NCBI RefSeq assembly: GCF_964204645.1
Contig: NC_134026.1
Span: forward strand, 28,786,650 to 28,850,649
DNA: 64,000 nt
Direction: 5' to 3'
Source: Tubulanus polymorphus
Lineage: Eukaryota; Nemertea; Palaeonemertea; Tubulaniformes; Tubulanidae
Shown: in pieces, positions 51,401 through 63,751 of the stretch
Layout: each line of letters begins with the position of its first letter
Numbering within the stretch: the first letter of the stretch is position 1
The notes under the pieces: generated by a model
Told to the model about the DNA's origin: nothing
Database searches by the model: none
The model's input: the letters and a program-made list of their open reading frames with translations, nothing else
Translations under genes and position numbers: made by a program

Positions 51401-52613
51401 TGAGGAGAATTAACCGCAACAGGTTGTTTCTAACTCATATAGTTGACAGGTTAGCCAATATAATTACATACACATCAGAAGAATGCCACGAACATGACCG
51501 CTAGTTAATGATGTTTGATATTTACCTACAACACCTGGGTTCGTGCGTTACCTACTGGTGGCCATATCACAAATTGCAGTATATATGCATGTACATCATC
51601 GCCGCTAGGAAACTGTAAGAATCTATCATTTATACGAACGTGTGTTTACCCGAACTATCTGAAGAATCCTGACAAATTAGCTAATATATAGAACCTGCAC
51701 GATGTTCTTGACTCACTCTCTCTCTCTCGAGTATCGGTTCATGCCTGGCCATTCACAAACCCATCACTAATATTACGAAGCTTATATCCTAAGGTGAGGT
51801 GACCTGGTCAGGTGTCTCGTCACTCTTCTCTTAATATATCTCTCACACGAAATATCATCCCCGTTTGATTTTTTATCATCGTTTATTTATTCCATTTTCT
51901 AAACATTTGGCTACTAGTTGATTCTCTAATGAAAAATATACAATGTGGATGTTGTAGATTCGTTTCTAGACCCTATCCAGTGGATCGATGTAACGACTCG
52001 TGATTAAGTATCATGACTTTAACACGCTCTCCGCGAAATCGCGAGGGAATTAATAATTAATTGAAACTTTGAAATAGATCTACATTACTCAATGGCAGGA
52101 TAAGACATCACTGAAATTCAACTATCCTACAAACCATCGCTATGGATTTCGTAAAGCGCCATAAACACGCTTCCAATTAAGGAACCACACGAGGCTACTG
52201 TCAAATAGGATGATCTCTCAGCGTATGAGAAAGAGGATAAATCTTCAGACGCTACTCAAAGAACATATAAATGTTATTTTTGTGAAAAACGTCTAGTAAT
52301 TTATCACCCAGCGCTCAATAAATCTGTGTATCTTATTGTTTCATATCAAGGGAATTGCAACTGGCGCAACTAAACAAAATAATGCATGGCCTATGTGCAC
52401 TAGACAAATATTCCCGACGTCTCGCTTTTTGCGAAAATACCTCAATCACTACTATTTAAATCCCTGCGTGACAAATTTCACTAATTTGTGTAACGATATC
52501 TCATGAGAGGGTATTCGAGTAATTTCGTTGTGAAACTCAGACGTCCATTTAGTTTTCGCTGTTCTGCGAAAAGAATCATTATATTAATGTCTCTTATTTT
52601 TCACACTCACAGG

Positions 52614-52681
52614 CATTGAAAAATGAAGCGAAACAGCAACAAAACACGGACGTTCAGCAGGCGCAGTTTATTATGGCTTAG
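52614..52681 (+). CDS. Weak candidate terminal exon
   Basis: A good acceptor (TTTTTCACACTCACAG) is followed by an open frame of 22 codons that starts ALKNEAKQQQNTDVQQ and ends in TAG. The composition is helical and gene-like, but I could not find upstream exons, so this may be chance. Confidence 0.18.
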
Positions 52682-55567
52682 AGAATGCGGTAAAAATCCA
52701 ATTGCGGTGCCCATCTTGTCCGGATGAAGCAAAGAACATAAAAACAAAAACATGTCATCTATAAACGAATCCGGAAATTAGAAGATCAGAGCAGAAAATG
52801 GAAAAGCGAATTGATTTTGACTGACTATAACAACAATCAGTCGGTAAAAAAAACAAGAAAAAACATTATATCGGCACTAAACCATTTCTGAATCAATTTG
52901 GATGTCAGGCAGATTTTGACGCTTATCTACTGAATTTTGTAACGCAAATCCAAAGCATTATGTCGTCTCTATTTTATCTAAGCTATAAAAATGATTATTA
53001 ATAGAACTGCCGAGAGAGTTAATGAAGTTTAATATTCTCCGTTGTGATCATTTGAAGAAATAGGATCTAATCCGTTGAAAGCATTTTTCCCACGGGTTCG
53101 AGATAGAAAGAATTAGTTAAAGACTCATAGGAATTCGGTCTTCTAGATTGATTTAATCTATCGCTTTTAACCGTTACAAAACTGCGTCGAGTGTCGTGGC
53201 GGTTGGAAGATAAACTGTGGCACGAACGAGATTTCAAGAATCTCAATTTGAAGGCCAGGATTTCCTCTCGAGCATACGTACAATAGTTATGTACTCTTGT
53301 TTCAAAATCTTGCAAGAGACGAGGGAATGCAAGGGCCTTGATTAAATCAACATCACAATTGTATCATACTTAATACAAGTAAACAGTCACGTGATTCAGA
53401 GATACGTCGCATGAATAACTAATCGAATCGTTCGGGCGACATGAAGAACCCGGATATTGAATAAAAACAACGTAGCCCAGTAATTTGATAGATCTTACTC
53501 CACAAGCACAGAAATCGACTCCCGTATTAGATGTATCGGATGTATAAAGTGGATCTCAATATCAATTTATCACTTCAGTTGTTCTTCGGAAATATAGAGA
53601 CACGGTCAACTGACTCGACCAACACAAATTATATCATTACGTAGCGCATTACTAGAACTAATGGAATTCAATTAATGTATTTGGACAAAAAGGGGCAGCA
53701 TTAAGTATTATTTTGTATATATTCGCTTGGAAATGCGTTTTCGTGTCGGGGAAATGTAATGCATCGACTGCTCTGTGATTTAGTACGTACTCATGAATTT
53801 CAAATGAGTCCAATCACTGGCGTCGAAAGATCACAGATTTATCATCACTATTTGGTTTGGTCGAGTCGATGTTTTTATGATTTATTAGTTGAAATGTTGG
53901 TGGCTTTGCTGTGTTTGGTCATATCAACTGTACATATCGTCGGAGAATATCGAAAAATTATTCACAAGCCTTGAACTAGTTGTTACACATGAACCTAATG
54001 CGGAGGCGATTCGTGGCGCAAAATTCTGATTTCGGTCACTGCATGACGAGTGTTATACATATCTGAATTAATAACTCGGGTAAGGTATTTTAGAATTGAG
54101 AAGTGAAAAGTGAAGAGGCGTATTCAGGTGCCGAGGTATCGCCCTGGACCGAAAAAAACAAGTTAAAATTACCTTCACCCACGACGGGGAAGAAAATGCT
54201 ACGCAACAATTCACGTATGAAGATTACTGACTGAAATAGACTCCATGAGCAACAGGTTTTACAAATGTGTTTTATTTTAAAACACGAAGTCTAACCACGG
54301 CAGATTTTAACCACTAACTCTGTTCATATATTTCAAACTGGCGTGTATTATAGCGAGTACCTTTCCGCGCTCTCTTTGCACGCGCTCTCTCTCTCTCTCT
54401 CTCTGCGCTCTTTCTGCGATCTCGATTATGAACAAAAAGTTTCAAAAGTTATTAGGTTCGGTGCGATACAATTTATGTTTTACGTAAGACGAGCATTGAG
54501 TTTTCATTCTCAGAATTTCATCAAAAGCCGGGCAAGAAAATACCTCTTCCAGACGCAGAAGAAAAAAAAACCAGACACTGTTGATAATTTCTCAGATACT
54601 CTCACCAATAACTATCATTCTGCCAGACATTCTGATATACATGTATATATAGATATATCGAAAACATATCTATCATTCTATCAATTAGCACGAAGATTGA
54701 TGAATGAAATACAGGCAGTTTACGTGTGTGTCAGCATAAGAACATTGCTGGTGCCGAAAGAAGAGTGTCACCAAGACATAAAGAAGTAACATTAATCATA
54801 GTTCGCGCTGTACAACCTGTGTTACATCGCATAATCAAAAAATAAATATGAAACGTTTAGGCGACATAGCTCTAACTCATGACGGAGGTCGTGGACAAAC
54901 AGGAAACAATTTTAGCCACTACGTGTTTCCTCTGACAGTGCCGTATTTACTCTGATCAGCGCTCAATTCGTTCAGCAAAACATTTTCAGTGATTTGTGCG
55001 TCACTTAATTCCCCCCGATACAGCATGATACAGTGACGCTAAAACGTCACGTCTTAACAGTGGGCTAGCAAAAATAGGACCTTACAGTTTTTCGAAAAAC
55101 GTTACCGGCCTTTATTCAAGTAGCCACTGTCCGTGCTAATCGGGAAATACATATACGAGCGACAAGTGCGTTACGAGTTCCGATGTTTTCTGTGAAAGAA
55201 ACTTTTTTAGACAACGGAGTCCTCGTTTGATTCTCAGTCCATTTCTTGATTTGGCGTACTTAACTTTTATAACCTTATAACCTACACTAACACCCCTCCT
55301 CTAAGAGAGACTGGCATCATGAAAATATAAAAACTACCCCCATACGGCCCATCCCCCGCAACAACTTTCCATTCAATTTGGATAATTAACGATGGCCATG
55401 AGATTAGTTTCTTTTTGATAAAAAAGTCATTGATCCATTTGAAACTGTGCATTCCCCCGTGACTTTGGTGGTAATGTGGACTGTCGATATTGGCACGGAT
55501 CAAATATAGCTAATGGACTTGTCTACGAAAGAAAGACCAAGTTGGTTATCAGTCTCCATCGAGGATC

Positions 55568-57361
55568 TATGGTGGCTGATAAGGGCCATAGCGTAAAATT
55601 CCTGGTATGTAAATGAGGGCGCCAGAACGCCAGAACGCCAAAACGAAAAAAACCGTCCAATTTTCTCTAAAAGTTCGTTTTGGCGCGCCAAAACAAAGAA
55701 AATTCCGTTTTGGCGCCCCCGCCAAAACGAACTTTCATTTTGGCGCCCCCGCCAAAACGAACTTTCGTTTTGGCGCCCCCGCCAAAACAACGAAAAACGT
55801 CCAATTTTCTCTAAAAGTTCGTTTTGGCGCGCCAAAACAAAGAAAATTCCGTTTTGGCGCCCCCGCCAAAACGAACTTTCATTTTGGCGCCCCCGCCAAA
55901 ACGAACTTTCGTTTTGGCGCCCCCGCCAAAACAACGAAAAACGTCGAAATTTCTCTAAAAGTTCGTTTTGGCGCGCCAAAACAACGAATATTCCGTTTTG
56001 GCGCCCCCGCCAAAACGAACTTTCATTTTGGCGCCCCCGCCAAAACGAACTTTCGTTTTGGCGCCCCCGCCAAAACAACGAAAAACGTCGAAATTTCTCT
56101 AAAAGTTCGTTTTGGCGCGCCAAAACAACGAATATTCCGTTTTGGCGCCCCCGCCAAAACGAACTTTCATTTTGGCGCCCCCGCCAAAACGAACTTTCGT
56201 TTTGGCGCCCCCGCCAAAACAACGAAAAACGTCCAATTTTCTCTGAAAGTTCGTTTTGGCGCGCCAAAACAACGAATATCCCGTTTTGGCGCCCCCGCCA
56301 AAACGAACTTTCGTTTTGGCGCCCCCGCCAATACGAACTTTAAACCACGTAAAATAATTCTATATATACGTAAAATATTTTCATTTATGCAAATTTATGC
56401 AAATTACACACAAGATCAACGCGCCAATTTGAAAAATAATTTTACTGTGGTTGAATGCTTGTTTTGGCGGGGGCGCCAAAACGGAAATAACCGCGCCAAA
56501 ACGAACTTTTCTTTGTTTTGGCGCGCCAAAACGAACTTTCAGAGAAATTTCGACGTTTTTCGTTGTTTTGGCGGGGGCGCCAAAACGAAAGTTCGTTTTG
56601 GCGGGGGCGCCAAAATGAAAGTTCGTTTTGGCGGGGGCGCCAAAACGGATTTTTCTTTGTTTTGGCGCGCCAAAACGAACTTTTAGAGAAAATTGGACGT
56701 TTTTCGTTGTTTTGGCGGGGGCGCCAAAACGAAAGTTCGTTTTGGCGGGGGCGCCAAAATGAAAGTTCGTTTTGGCGGGGGCGCCAAAACGGAATTTTCT
56801 TTGTTTTGGCGCGCCAAAACGAACTTTTAGAGAAAATTGGACGTTTTTCGTTGTTTTGGCGGGGGCGCCAAAACGAAAGTTCGTTTTGGCGGGGGCGCCA
56901 AAATGAAAGTTCGTTTTGGCGGGGGCGCCAAAACGGAATTTTCTTTGTTTTGGCGCGCCAAAACGAACTTTTAGAGAAAATTGGACGTTTTTCGTTGTTT
57001 TGGCGGGGGCGCCAAAACGAAAGTTCGTTTTGGCGGGGGCGCCAAAATGAAAGTTCGTTTTGGCGGGGGCGCCAAAACGGAATATTCGTTGTTTTGGCGC
57101 GCCAAAACGAACTTTTAGAGAAAATTGGACGTTTTTCGTTGTTTTGGCGGGGGCGCCAAAACGAAAGTTCGTTTTGGCGGGGGCGCCAAAATGAAAGTTC
57201 GTTTTGGCGGGGGCGCCAAAACGGAATATTCGTTGTTTTGGCGCGCCAAAACGAACTTTTAGAGAAAATTGGACGTTTTTTTTCGTTTTGGCGTTCTGGC
57301 GTTCTGGCGCCCTCATTTACATACCAGGAATTTTACGCTATGGCCCTTATCAGCCACCATA
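55568..57361. mobile_element. 1.8-kb foldback DNA transposon built of 144-bp palindromic repeats, 6-bp TSD
   Basis: The ends are inverted: TATGGTGGCTGATAAGGG on the left, its complement on the right. AGGATC flanks both sides (55562-55567 and 57362-57367), a 6-bp target duplication. The inverted match continues through GCGTAAAATTCC and ATGAGGGCGCC. Inside, the left arm (to about 56340) has five and the right arm (from about 56457) six copies of a 144-bp unit. Each unit carries three GTTTTGGCG..CGCCAAAAC near-palindromes and one perfect GTTTTGGCGCGCCAAAAC. The AT-rich centre, about 56341-56456, is unique. Four open frames of 255-357 codons cross the arms on both strands only because the unit length is divisible by three and lacks stops. 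No transposase. Ends (TAYGG..GATAAGGG) and TSD length agree with the element at 11420, so they are probably related, IS3EU-like by recollection. Confidence 0.88.
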
Positions 57362-57367
57362 AGGATC

Positions 57368-60265
57368 AGAAAAAAACCCAACTTGAATATGCAGTTGGCC
57401 AAATGTGCGTATGAGGAGACGGGGCCTTCTTTCTTAATGCACAGTATATATGGTTATATATATATATATCTTCGACTTGTAAATGTGTGCTGACAAGGAA
57501 TGACCAAAAGACGTCAGAAAACTATTGAACTGATTATTCTTCTGAATCAGCGCAAATTAAGCGCAAACATCAGTCATTGGTATATCAAGTATATGCCGAT
57601 ACGAATCGAGAGAACCGTGAAATTAATCGAAAAAACCCCACGTCTATTGATAACGACTGCACTGCGGATAGCGAATTATCCACCTCAACAATTTTATCGT
57701 CGGATAAACGACAAGGAATGATTGTCATCAACAACAAATGGACGTCCGCGTGATTTATGCGTTAGGATCGAGGAATCAGTCTTTCCCGCGATTATGAAAT
57801 AAACATTCGTGAAAATCGCAACTTTTTCAATAGTTGACGAAGATACGGAAGAAAGTACAAAATTGAAGAAAAATTAATAAGTGTAACCTAAAAATGACTT
57901 ACGATATGAGAACTTTTAACAACTGGTGGTGTATATCCATCATCAGAGAAGAGAAATTGAGTGAGACCCGGTGTTTTAGTGGTTGCGATCGTAGTTCATC
58001 GACGCAAGTTGTTTTCGTCGGTAGTTGTTCGGCTCACTACGCGGAGTAATACGCCTTGATTCTGGAAGTCCAATAAGTCATTCAATCATCTCCTATATAA
58101 GACGGAGGTACGAGTCAGGTGGTATATTCAGGGTTACTGGGGAAGGCATACCGCTTTGCGGCGTATTTTAAATGTATCTTTCTGTTCAAGCAGAGCGTTA
58201 GTTCAAGATTTGAAGATCGGCAACAGCTCGGCTATCGGTTAAAAACGATCGGTTTGTGGTCCGCAATTTTCTTACAAAATTGACTTTAATAACGGTCTTC
58301 ATTTTTTAAATTATTTTATGATCAATGCCTTCGTATTATCTGACCGAAATTTATATAGTATATCTACACATCACACTTTCCAACTATTCAATGAATTACT
58401 CTAAGTCTACGAATTCTTCTCGATCTCGGATATCTTTCCAAAAAAGAAATAAAGCCGCGATGGTCGGATCGATATGATATGTATATATAAAGTCCTGGGA
58501 GGAATGAAAACTATTACCTTCTCATTTATTCCGCGTGTAATGGTAAACAGAATGGAAACTATGTCCGGAAATGATTGGATGAACATCTCAAGAGACCTAA
58601 GTTCATGAAATACAGGATAGATCGTGATTATGTTACTGCGGATAACGTAAATACTGATACTAACTACCGTTTCAGATTTTGAATAATGCCTATCTATTCC
58701 TATAGATGGCGAATACTCCCCTGATGGCAGCAACGTCCACTTCGCGAAAAAATACTTTTCCGCTTAGCCTTTCTCCCTTTTTCATAGCTAACCTGAGAAC
58801 TGCGGTCAAACAGTAGGAACAATATTCACCAAGCTGTAAATGTTTTTGGAGTGAACAATTGGAACAGAATTGCGTTTATATTCTACTATGAATAGAAATG
58901 AAATTCGGGCTCCGCGAGATGTGAACACGTGCCTCGCGTTTAGTGTGTGGCCATCTGCCTACCATCATAGACCGATTCGACAGTTTTCTAATAAAAATCT
59001 TAACCTTAATGATAATAATAACAATGTTGTTTATTATGAGGGAAAACTGACTTAGGATCTTGTCCAAAATCCATTTCAAGTTCTTGGTTCAGTATTGCGT
59101 ACTCTTATACTAAAATAAAACATAACTGCCAGCATATGTTGTATTGAGTTATTGTAGGGTACTTCGCAGCTGACTATAGCGCGGTATCAACAACGAGTGT
59201 TAGTGCGTGTATAACATAGGATCCAACTTTCCAATAACACCGGGACATTCATTATTGTACTAGCCCAAATTTCGAGGATTCTTGGTGGCTACTATTTCGT
59301 CTACCGCATTGAGAATTATTGGTAAGTTAACAGCTGCTGTAGTCGTCGTTATCCAAACGGCAATTGAATGGGTTAATCCGAACCTTGTTTATAACGGAAG
59401 GGAATCGTTACTCTCAGTGCGCTGTGCTAACAGTAATTTGCTCTTCGAAGGCCGTACCGCTGTGACATTCAATTGTTCAGAAACTGTCTTGGTAGATGTA
59501 CAGCAAGTAGACTGATCACTTGTGGATTTCATATATCGAATTTGTAACAAGGTAAATAGTAGATATGTTAGTGTAAATAAAGATGAACTTGAAATCTATA
59601 AGCGATTGATAATATTATAGATAAATCAATAAAAGTGTAAAAACCAGTCGTATAAATGTAATAGAGTAACTCAAATTTGTACACGATACCGGCGCGGTAA
59701 GCTCAGTGGTAAGTAATCCTCATAAGATTTATTGCAACCTGGACGGTTCTGAAGAATAAATATGATGATTATATTACAAAGAATCTTTCTTCGAATATAA
59801 AGAAAATTTCTATGAATTTGTGAGAAAAGGGTTGATAGATTTCTTTTAAGAAGAGCACTTTCGTTCTGTGGTTGTGGTTTTTTGTGTTCGATTTTCGATG
59901 TTGGAATATTTTGTCGAATAAGACGAATTTAGACAAACGAACCAATCGTAGATGCATGGTTTGAGGTTAAGGAAATACATTTTTCTTTGTTTCTCTTCAA
60001 TCGTTCGGATAATCCCCGCTCATAGGATTCACTGAGAATGCGCACTCATATGACTTCGTCTAATCGTGAGGAAGATCTCGCATGTTAACTAATGTAATCA
60101 AATTAAGTTTTCAGTTCTACGTGAATTGTGTCGTTATTATAATTCCACATCACCAATATAGGTCAAATTAATTTATCAGTAATCTATTATATGGTATTCA
60201 TTATCCCAAGAATAAGAACAATACGGTGTTTCGGTGCAACTGATTTCTGAATAAATTATATCAAA
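57368..60265. other. Gene-free region between foldback element and MITE
   Basis: No supported gene. There is a TA-rich simple tract near 57449-57468 and a tRNA-A-box-like motif (TAAGCTCAGTGGTA) near 59699, without the rest of a tRNA. Confidence 0.4.
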
Positions 60266-60268
60266 TTA

Positions 60269-60488
60269 GGCTAAAAAAAATTGATACCTTGTTTCCCCGC
60301 TCTGGTGAGCTTAAATGTTGACCCGGCCGGCCGCCTATCTACCCTATACATAACTTTTTTTTAAATCGTGATCAATTTTACCATAACAGACCCGGCCGGT
60401 ATAGAAATGAACTGTTTATAAATTTTATCATATTTGACAAAAATGACCCGGCCGCTGCGGAGAAACAAGGTATCATTTTTGTTTAGCC
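60269..60488. mobile_element. MITE with GACCCGGCCG motifs
   Basis: Inverted ends of about 30 bp: GGCTAAAAAAAATTGATACC on the left and GGTATCATTTTTGTTTAGCC on the right, followed inward by CTTGTTTCCCCGC and its near complement. TTA lies on both sides, a possible 3-bp target duplication. The interior carries GACCCGGCCG three times. Non-coding; it ends about 280 bases before the sulfotransferase start. Confidence 0.7.
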
Positions 60489-60766
60489 TTACATCTGATT
60501 TTGGTATAACCTTCGGCCCAAGGTATCAAAAGACCACAGTGCAGGTAGTAGTACGTAACAGATGTGTGCAGATATGTAGCATATTTTATGTAAATTGTAA
60601 GCGAAACATTAATAAAGAGACTGTGATACATAAACAATCGAATGAATTAAAGCAGTTTGAAGAGCTAGTTTCCCGCAATCGATAGCGGTCAGAGCACCAT
60701 CATCATCACGACAGTCAGTTAAGAATATTATTTCACCGGTTTCATATATGTGTTTCGTGTTTTTAG

Positions 60767-63234
60767 ATGGCGAGTGAAGTTCCAATCGCTAAAAGTTGTC
60801 CGAAATGCGACCTTCCCGACCCACTGAAACGTAACAAAAGCGTTGATGTATCTTCCTATGAGCTTCCAGGAGCTTACACTTATGAGGGTGTGCCATTAGC
60901 ATATTTCACTAAGGTGGAACACATCGAGAAAATCAGAAACCTTCATCTTAGAGAAGATGATGTAATCGTTGCTTCGTATCCAAAAACAGGTAATTTTTCC
61001 CGAGTTTTTCAAAGAATGTTCGGTTAAATGACATTTTGATTTATCATAGTCAATTTTTCAGAAAATGCCAGTTTTATTTTTTTTTCTCCATTATGATAAT
61101 AGTGGTTGCTGTATGTGTAGATGTTGGCGTTATCCTCAGTTGATTGCGTTGGTAATCCCCCATCAGCGCTATCACTTAACCGTGCCCAACTAAAAAACAT
61201 TGATCCCTGTACGCACGCTCACGAATTCCATCCATCATCGCGGATTAAAGGGTGATGTAAGAATAGCGGCCCTGGAAAAGACAATTTACGTAAATCAAAC
61301 GTAGACTAACAAATCTGTAGTGGATTTATACAATGTACGTCACTGAGTCGGGATGGGGTTTTGGGATCGGGATTCGATCCTTGTTTTGGTTCCGATCGTA
61401 CTTTCACTATTCGATCCTGGTGGGTCTGTGTGAAATGGAATTTCAATTCGTGACAAGATCTGAGATTAAAGAGTCATAATTTGCCATATGCATATATGTA
61501 TTGTTAGATGGTGATGATGCTCCTCGTGTATCTCCTCGATTCTCGCGCATCTCTTCGATATTCTTCTCGATACGCCGCATATCAAGGCAATTACAGATAG
61601 CTGTCAGTGTGACAAGTCTTCTGGAAGCCTACGGGGAACATCGTATTGACAAACCAGTGCAAATAGAATGAGAATCACGTCGCATCCAATTCCACATGTT
61701 ACCGTATCGAATACACCTTCACATCTTGGCAATTTTCAGCCTGTAAAGAATCCCATACATCCAAACGTTTTTAAAGGTTATTTTGTATGAGAAGCATCAT
61801 GCGATTTAACTACACGAGTCGGTGAAGCGATTATTTCCACCATCGGACGTGTTTTATAAAAACCCCGATATCAGATTAGTTCACTAAAACTTCCTATTAC
61901 ATGTCCATGGTATACATAAAATAGGCCTCGCGCAGTTAAAGCGCTTAATCATCGTTATTGGTCACGAGTAGTCACGAGATTGTCAAGTAATCATAATGAC
62001 ACAGATAGTCGCTCAGTTCTAAAAGTGAGATATATTGATATATTACAATATATACCGGTTGTAATCATGATTACAGGCAATCTATCAACTTAGTCCTGTG
62101 ATATTGATATGTTGAGGCGCAACCAGTGGAAAATGTCTTATAGTCGTTACTACCTGAATGAACAGTTCTGCGCGGTTATGGCTGTCCCCAAAAGGTGTCC
62201 AAGGTCTAGTGGAGGGGTTTGTGAAGTTTGGGGTAGTTTGGGTGTGTGGACATGCTTCTTCTTCCTGCTTAATTCCTGAAATAATTCACATTTCAAGATA
62301 ATGCATGGAATAACAGATCAAGTGAATGAAAAAAAAAACATTATTTCGCATGACTTGATATCCGATGTCTTAAATTACACCTTTCCAATGTGGACGTGGG
62401 GGAGGTGGGTCAAAATGTTAGCAATTTTGTGTGGACGTCTTTTATGGACAGCCCCTGACGTATTTCTTTTATTTTGTAGGTACCACATTGACGCAAGAGA
62501 TCACGTGGTTGATTCGAAACAATGCCGATACTGAAGCAGCGAGCAAGAGTTACAACTACGTCAGAGTACCCTATCTGGAAAACTGTTTTCCACCAGAAAG
62601 TGATGGTATCCTTCTACTGGAACAGCTCACGCCTCCTAGACATCTTAAAACCCATTTACCGTGGCATCTGTGTCCTCAGAAGTCCATTATAGATGGCAAG
62701 CATACGAAGGCCATTTATGTAATGAGAAATCCGAAGGATGCTCTGGTGTCTTATTACTATTTCTACTGTTCGTGCGCTTCATTCGGTCAGTTCCCAGGAA
62801 CCTGGAGCGACTTTTTCGAGTTGTTCTTGATGGACAAATTGTGTTATGGGAACATTTTAGATCACTACGTTGGCTGGTGGGCGATGCGCGATAATCCGAA
62901 TATTCTCCTGTTGAAATATGAAGATATCCTGAAAGACCATGCCGGGCAGATTCGGCATATCGGAAAATTTCTTGGGTATGATCTATCTGACGATACAGTA
63001 GAAACAATCAGAAATTTCACTACATTCAAGAAAATGAGCAAGAATCCGATGACGAACTACACCAGTATACCCGAAGATATAGATACAAGCATTGTACCAT
63101 TTATGAGAAAAGGCCAAGTCGGAGATTGGAAGAATCATTTTACAGTAGCGCAGAATGAACTGATGGATATGATCATTAATAAGAAATTAGCCGGGACAGG
63201 GCTCACTTTTGAGTACGATTCCACGAACAACTAA
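60767..63234 (+). CDS. Cytosolic sulfotransferase (SULT family)
   Basis: Two exons, 60767-60989 and 62480-63234, join at a phase-1 GT-AG intron inside the PAPS-binding loop and give 325 aa, slightly longer at the N-terminus than the usual 290-300. Seen: the 5'-phosphosulfate loop YPKTGTTL at 71-78, catalytic H133 in LKTHLPW with K131, the 3'-phosphate motif YVMRNPKDALVSYY at 154-167 (R157 and S165), RKGQVGDWK at 284-292, and the dimerisation motif K292-T296-V297-E301. All key residues are present, so it is probably active. Known: these soluble enzymes transfer sulfate from PAPS to hydroxyl or amine groups of small molecules such as phenols, steroids and xenobiotics. The substrate cannot be told from sequence. 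No signal peptide or membrane segment. Confidence 0.92.
60990..62479 (+). other. Intron of the sulfotransferase gene
   Basis: 1490-base GT-AG intron (donor GGTAATTT, acceptor TATTTTGTAGG). It contains TA-rich stretches and no second coding exon that I can support. Confidence 0.8.
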
Positions 63235-63751
63235 TGCTTTATCAAAATGAATATCTTACTTTTTAGGTTTCGTGGTTACTTAAATGTATGTATCTGCATC
63301 GTGTATTGTATTAAGAGTTAATTTATACCATTTGATTTCGCGGCTTTAAGAATGTATGTGAAACTAATGTGCTTATGTATACCCAATATACAATATATAC
63401 TATATATACTTATGTACTCGACTGTTCAGTTTTTTCGGGACCCTGCATATATATTCCATATTGAGACATTACTTTTTTCTTCATATCTGAGACTTACAGC
63501 AATCGAATCGAATTTCAAAATCTTGACCGTGGAATTTCATGATTGCGTAACCTTTTATCGATACTCGTCTTGTCGGCTGTGATCGGAGAAACGCTCCCAT
63601 CTCCAAAATACATACAAATGACCTCTGAGGTCTGGCATGTTTCGCATGTCTGTCGACAGGTCCCGTCTTTAGCTCCGCCCCTTGATGGAAAACGCGCAGC
63701 GCATGGAGATACAAGATCCAGTATCAGAGCAGATCTTATCGGTCGCTAACG
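63235..63751. other. Spacer between the sulfotransferase and the edge gene
   Basis: Presumed sulfotransferase 3' UTR with TA-rich tracts (about 63378-63415), then a putative promoter region. No gene is seen. Confidence 0.4.

Larger units (their letters stand above)
39649..55561. other. Long gene-poor intergenic region
   Basis: About 16 kb with no confident gene. It holds a 30-bp tandem duplication (40955-41014), a perfect palindrome (42216-42247), AAT-type simple repeats beside a GTAAAGCGCT motif near 43080-43115 (resembling SINE/LINE tails), a TATA/Inr-like core promoter at 45431, CT-rich microsatellites near 51717-51735 and 54382-54404, and a weak terminal-exon candidate at 52614-52681. 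Real small or many-exon genes could be missed here. Confidence 0.4.

Noticed and set aside
54343-54789. 148-codon plus-strand frame
   Set aside because: Starts in a CT microsatellite (LSLSLSL run) and continues without motifs or splice support.
55500-57414. Four overlapping open frames of 255-357 codons with 10- and 48-residue repeats (RFGAPAKTNF, FWRGRQNESS)
   Set aside because: They follow from stop-free 144-bp repeats in the foldback element and appear on both strands in mirror image. The RFG pattern is not a neuropeptide precursor: no signal peptide and no dibasic cleavage pattern.
59691-59760. tRNA-like A box (TAAGCTCAGTGGTA)
   Set aside because: No B box or cloverleaf follows. At most a fragment of a SINE.
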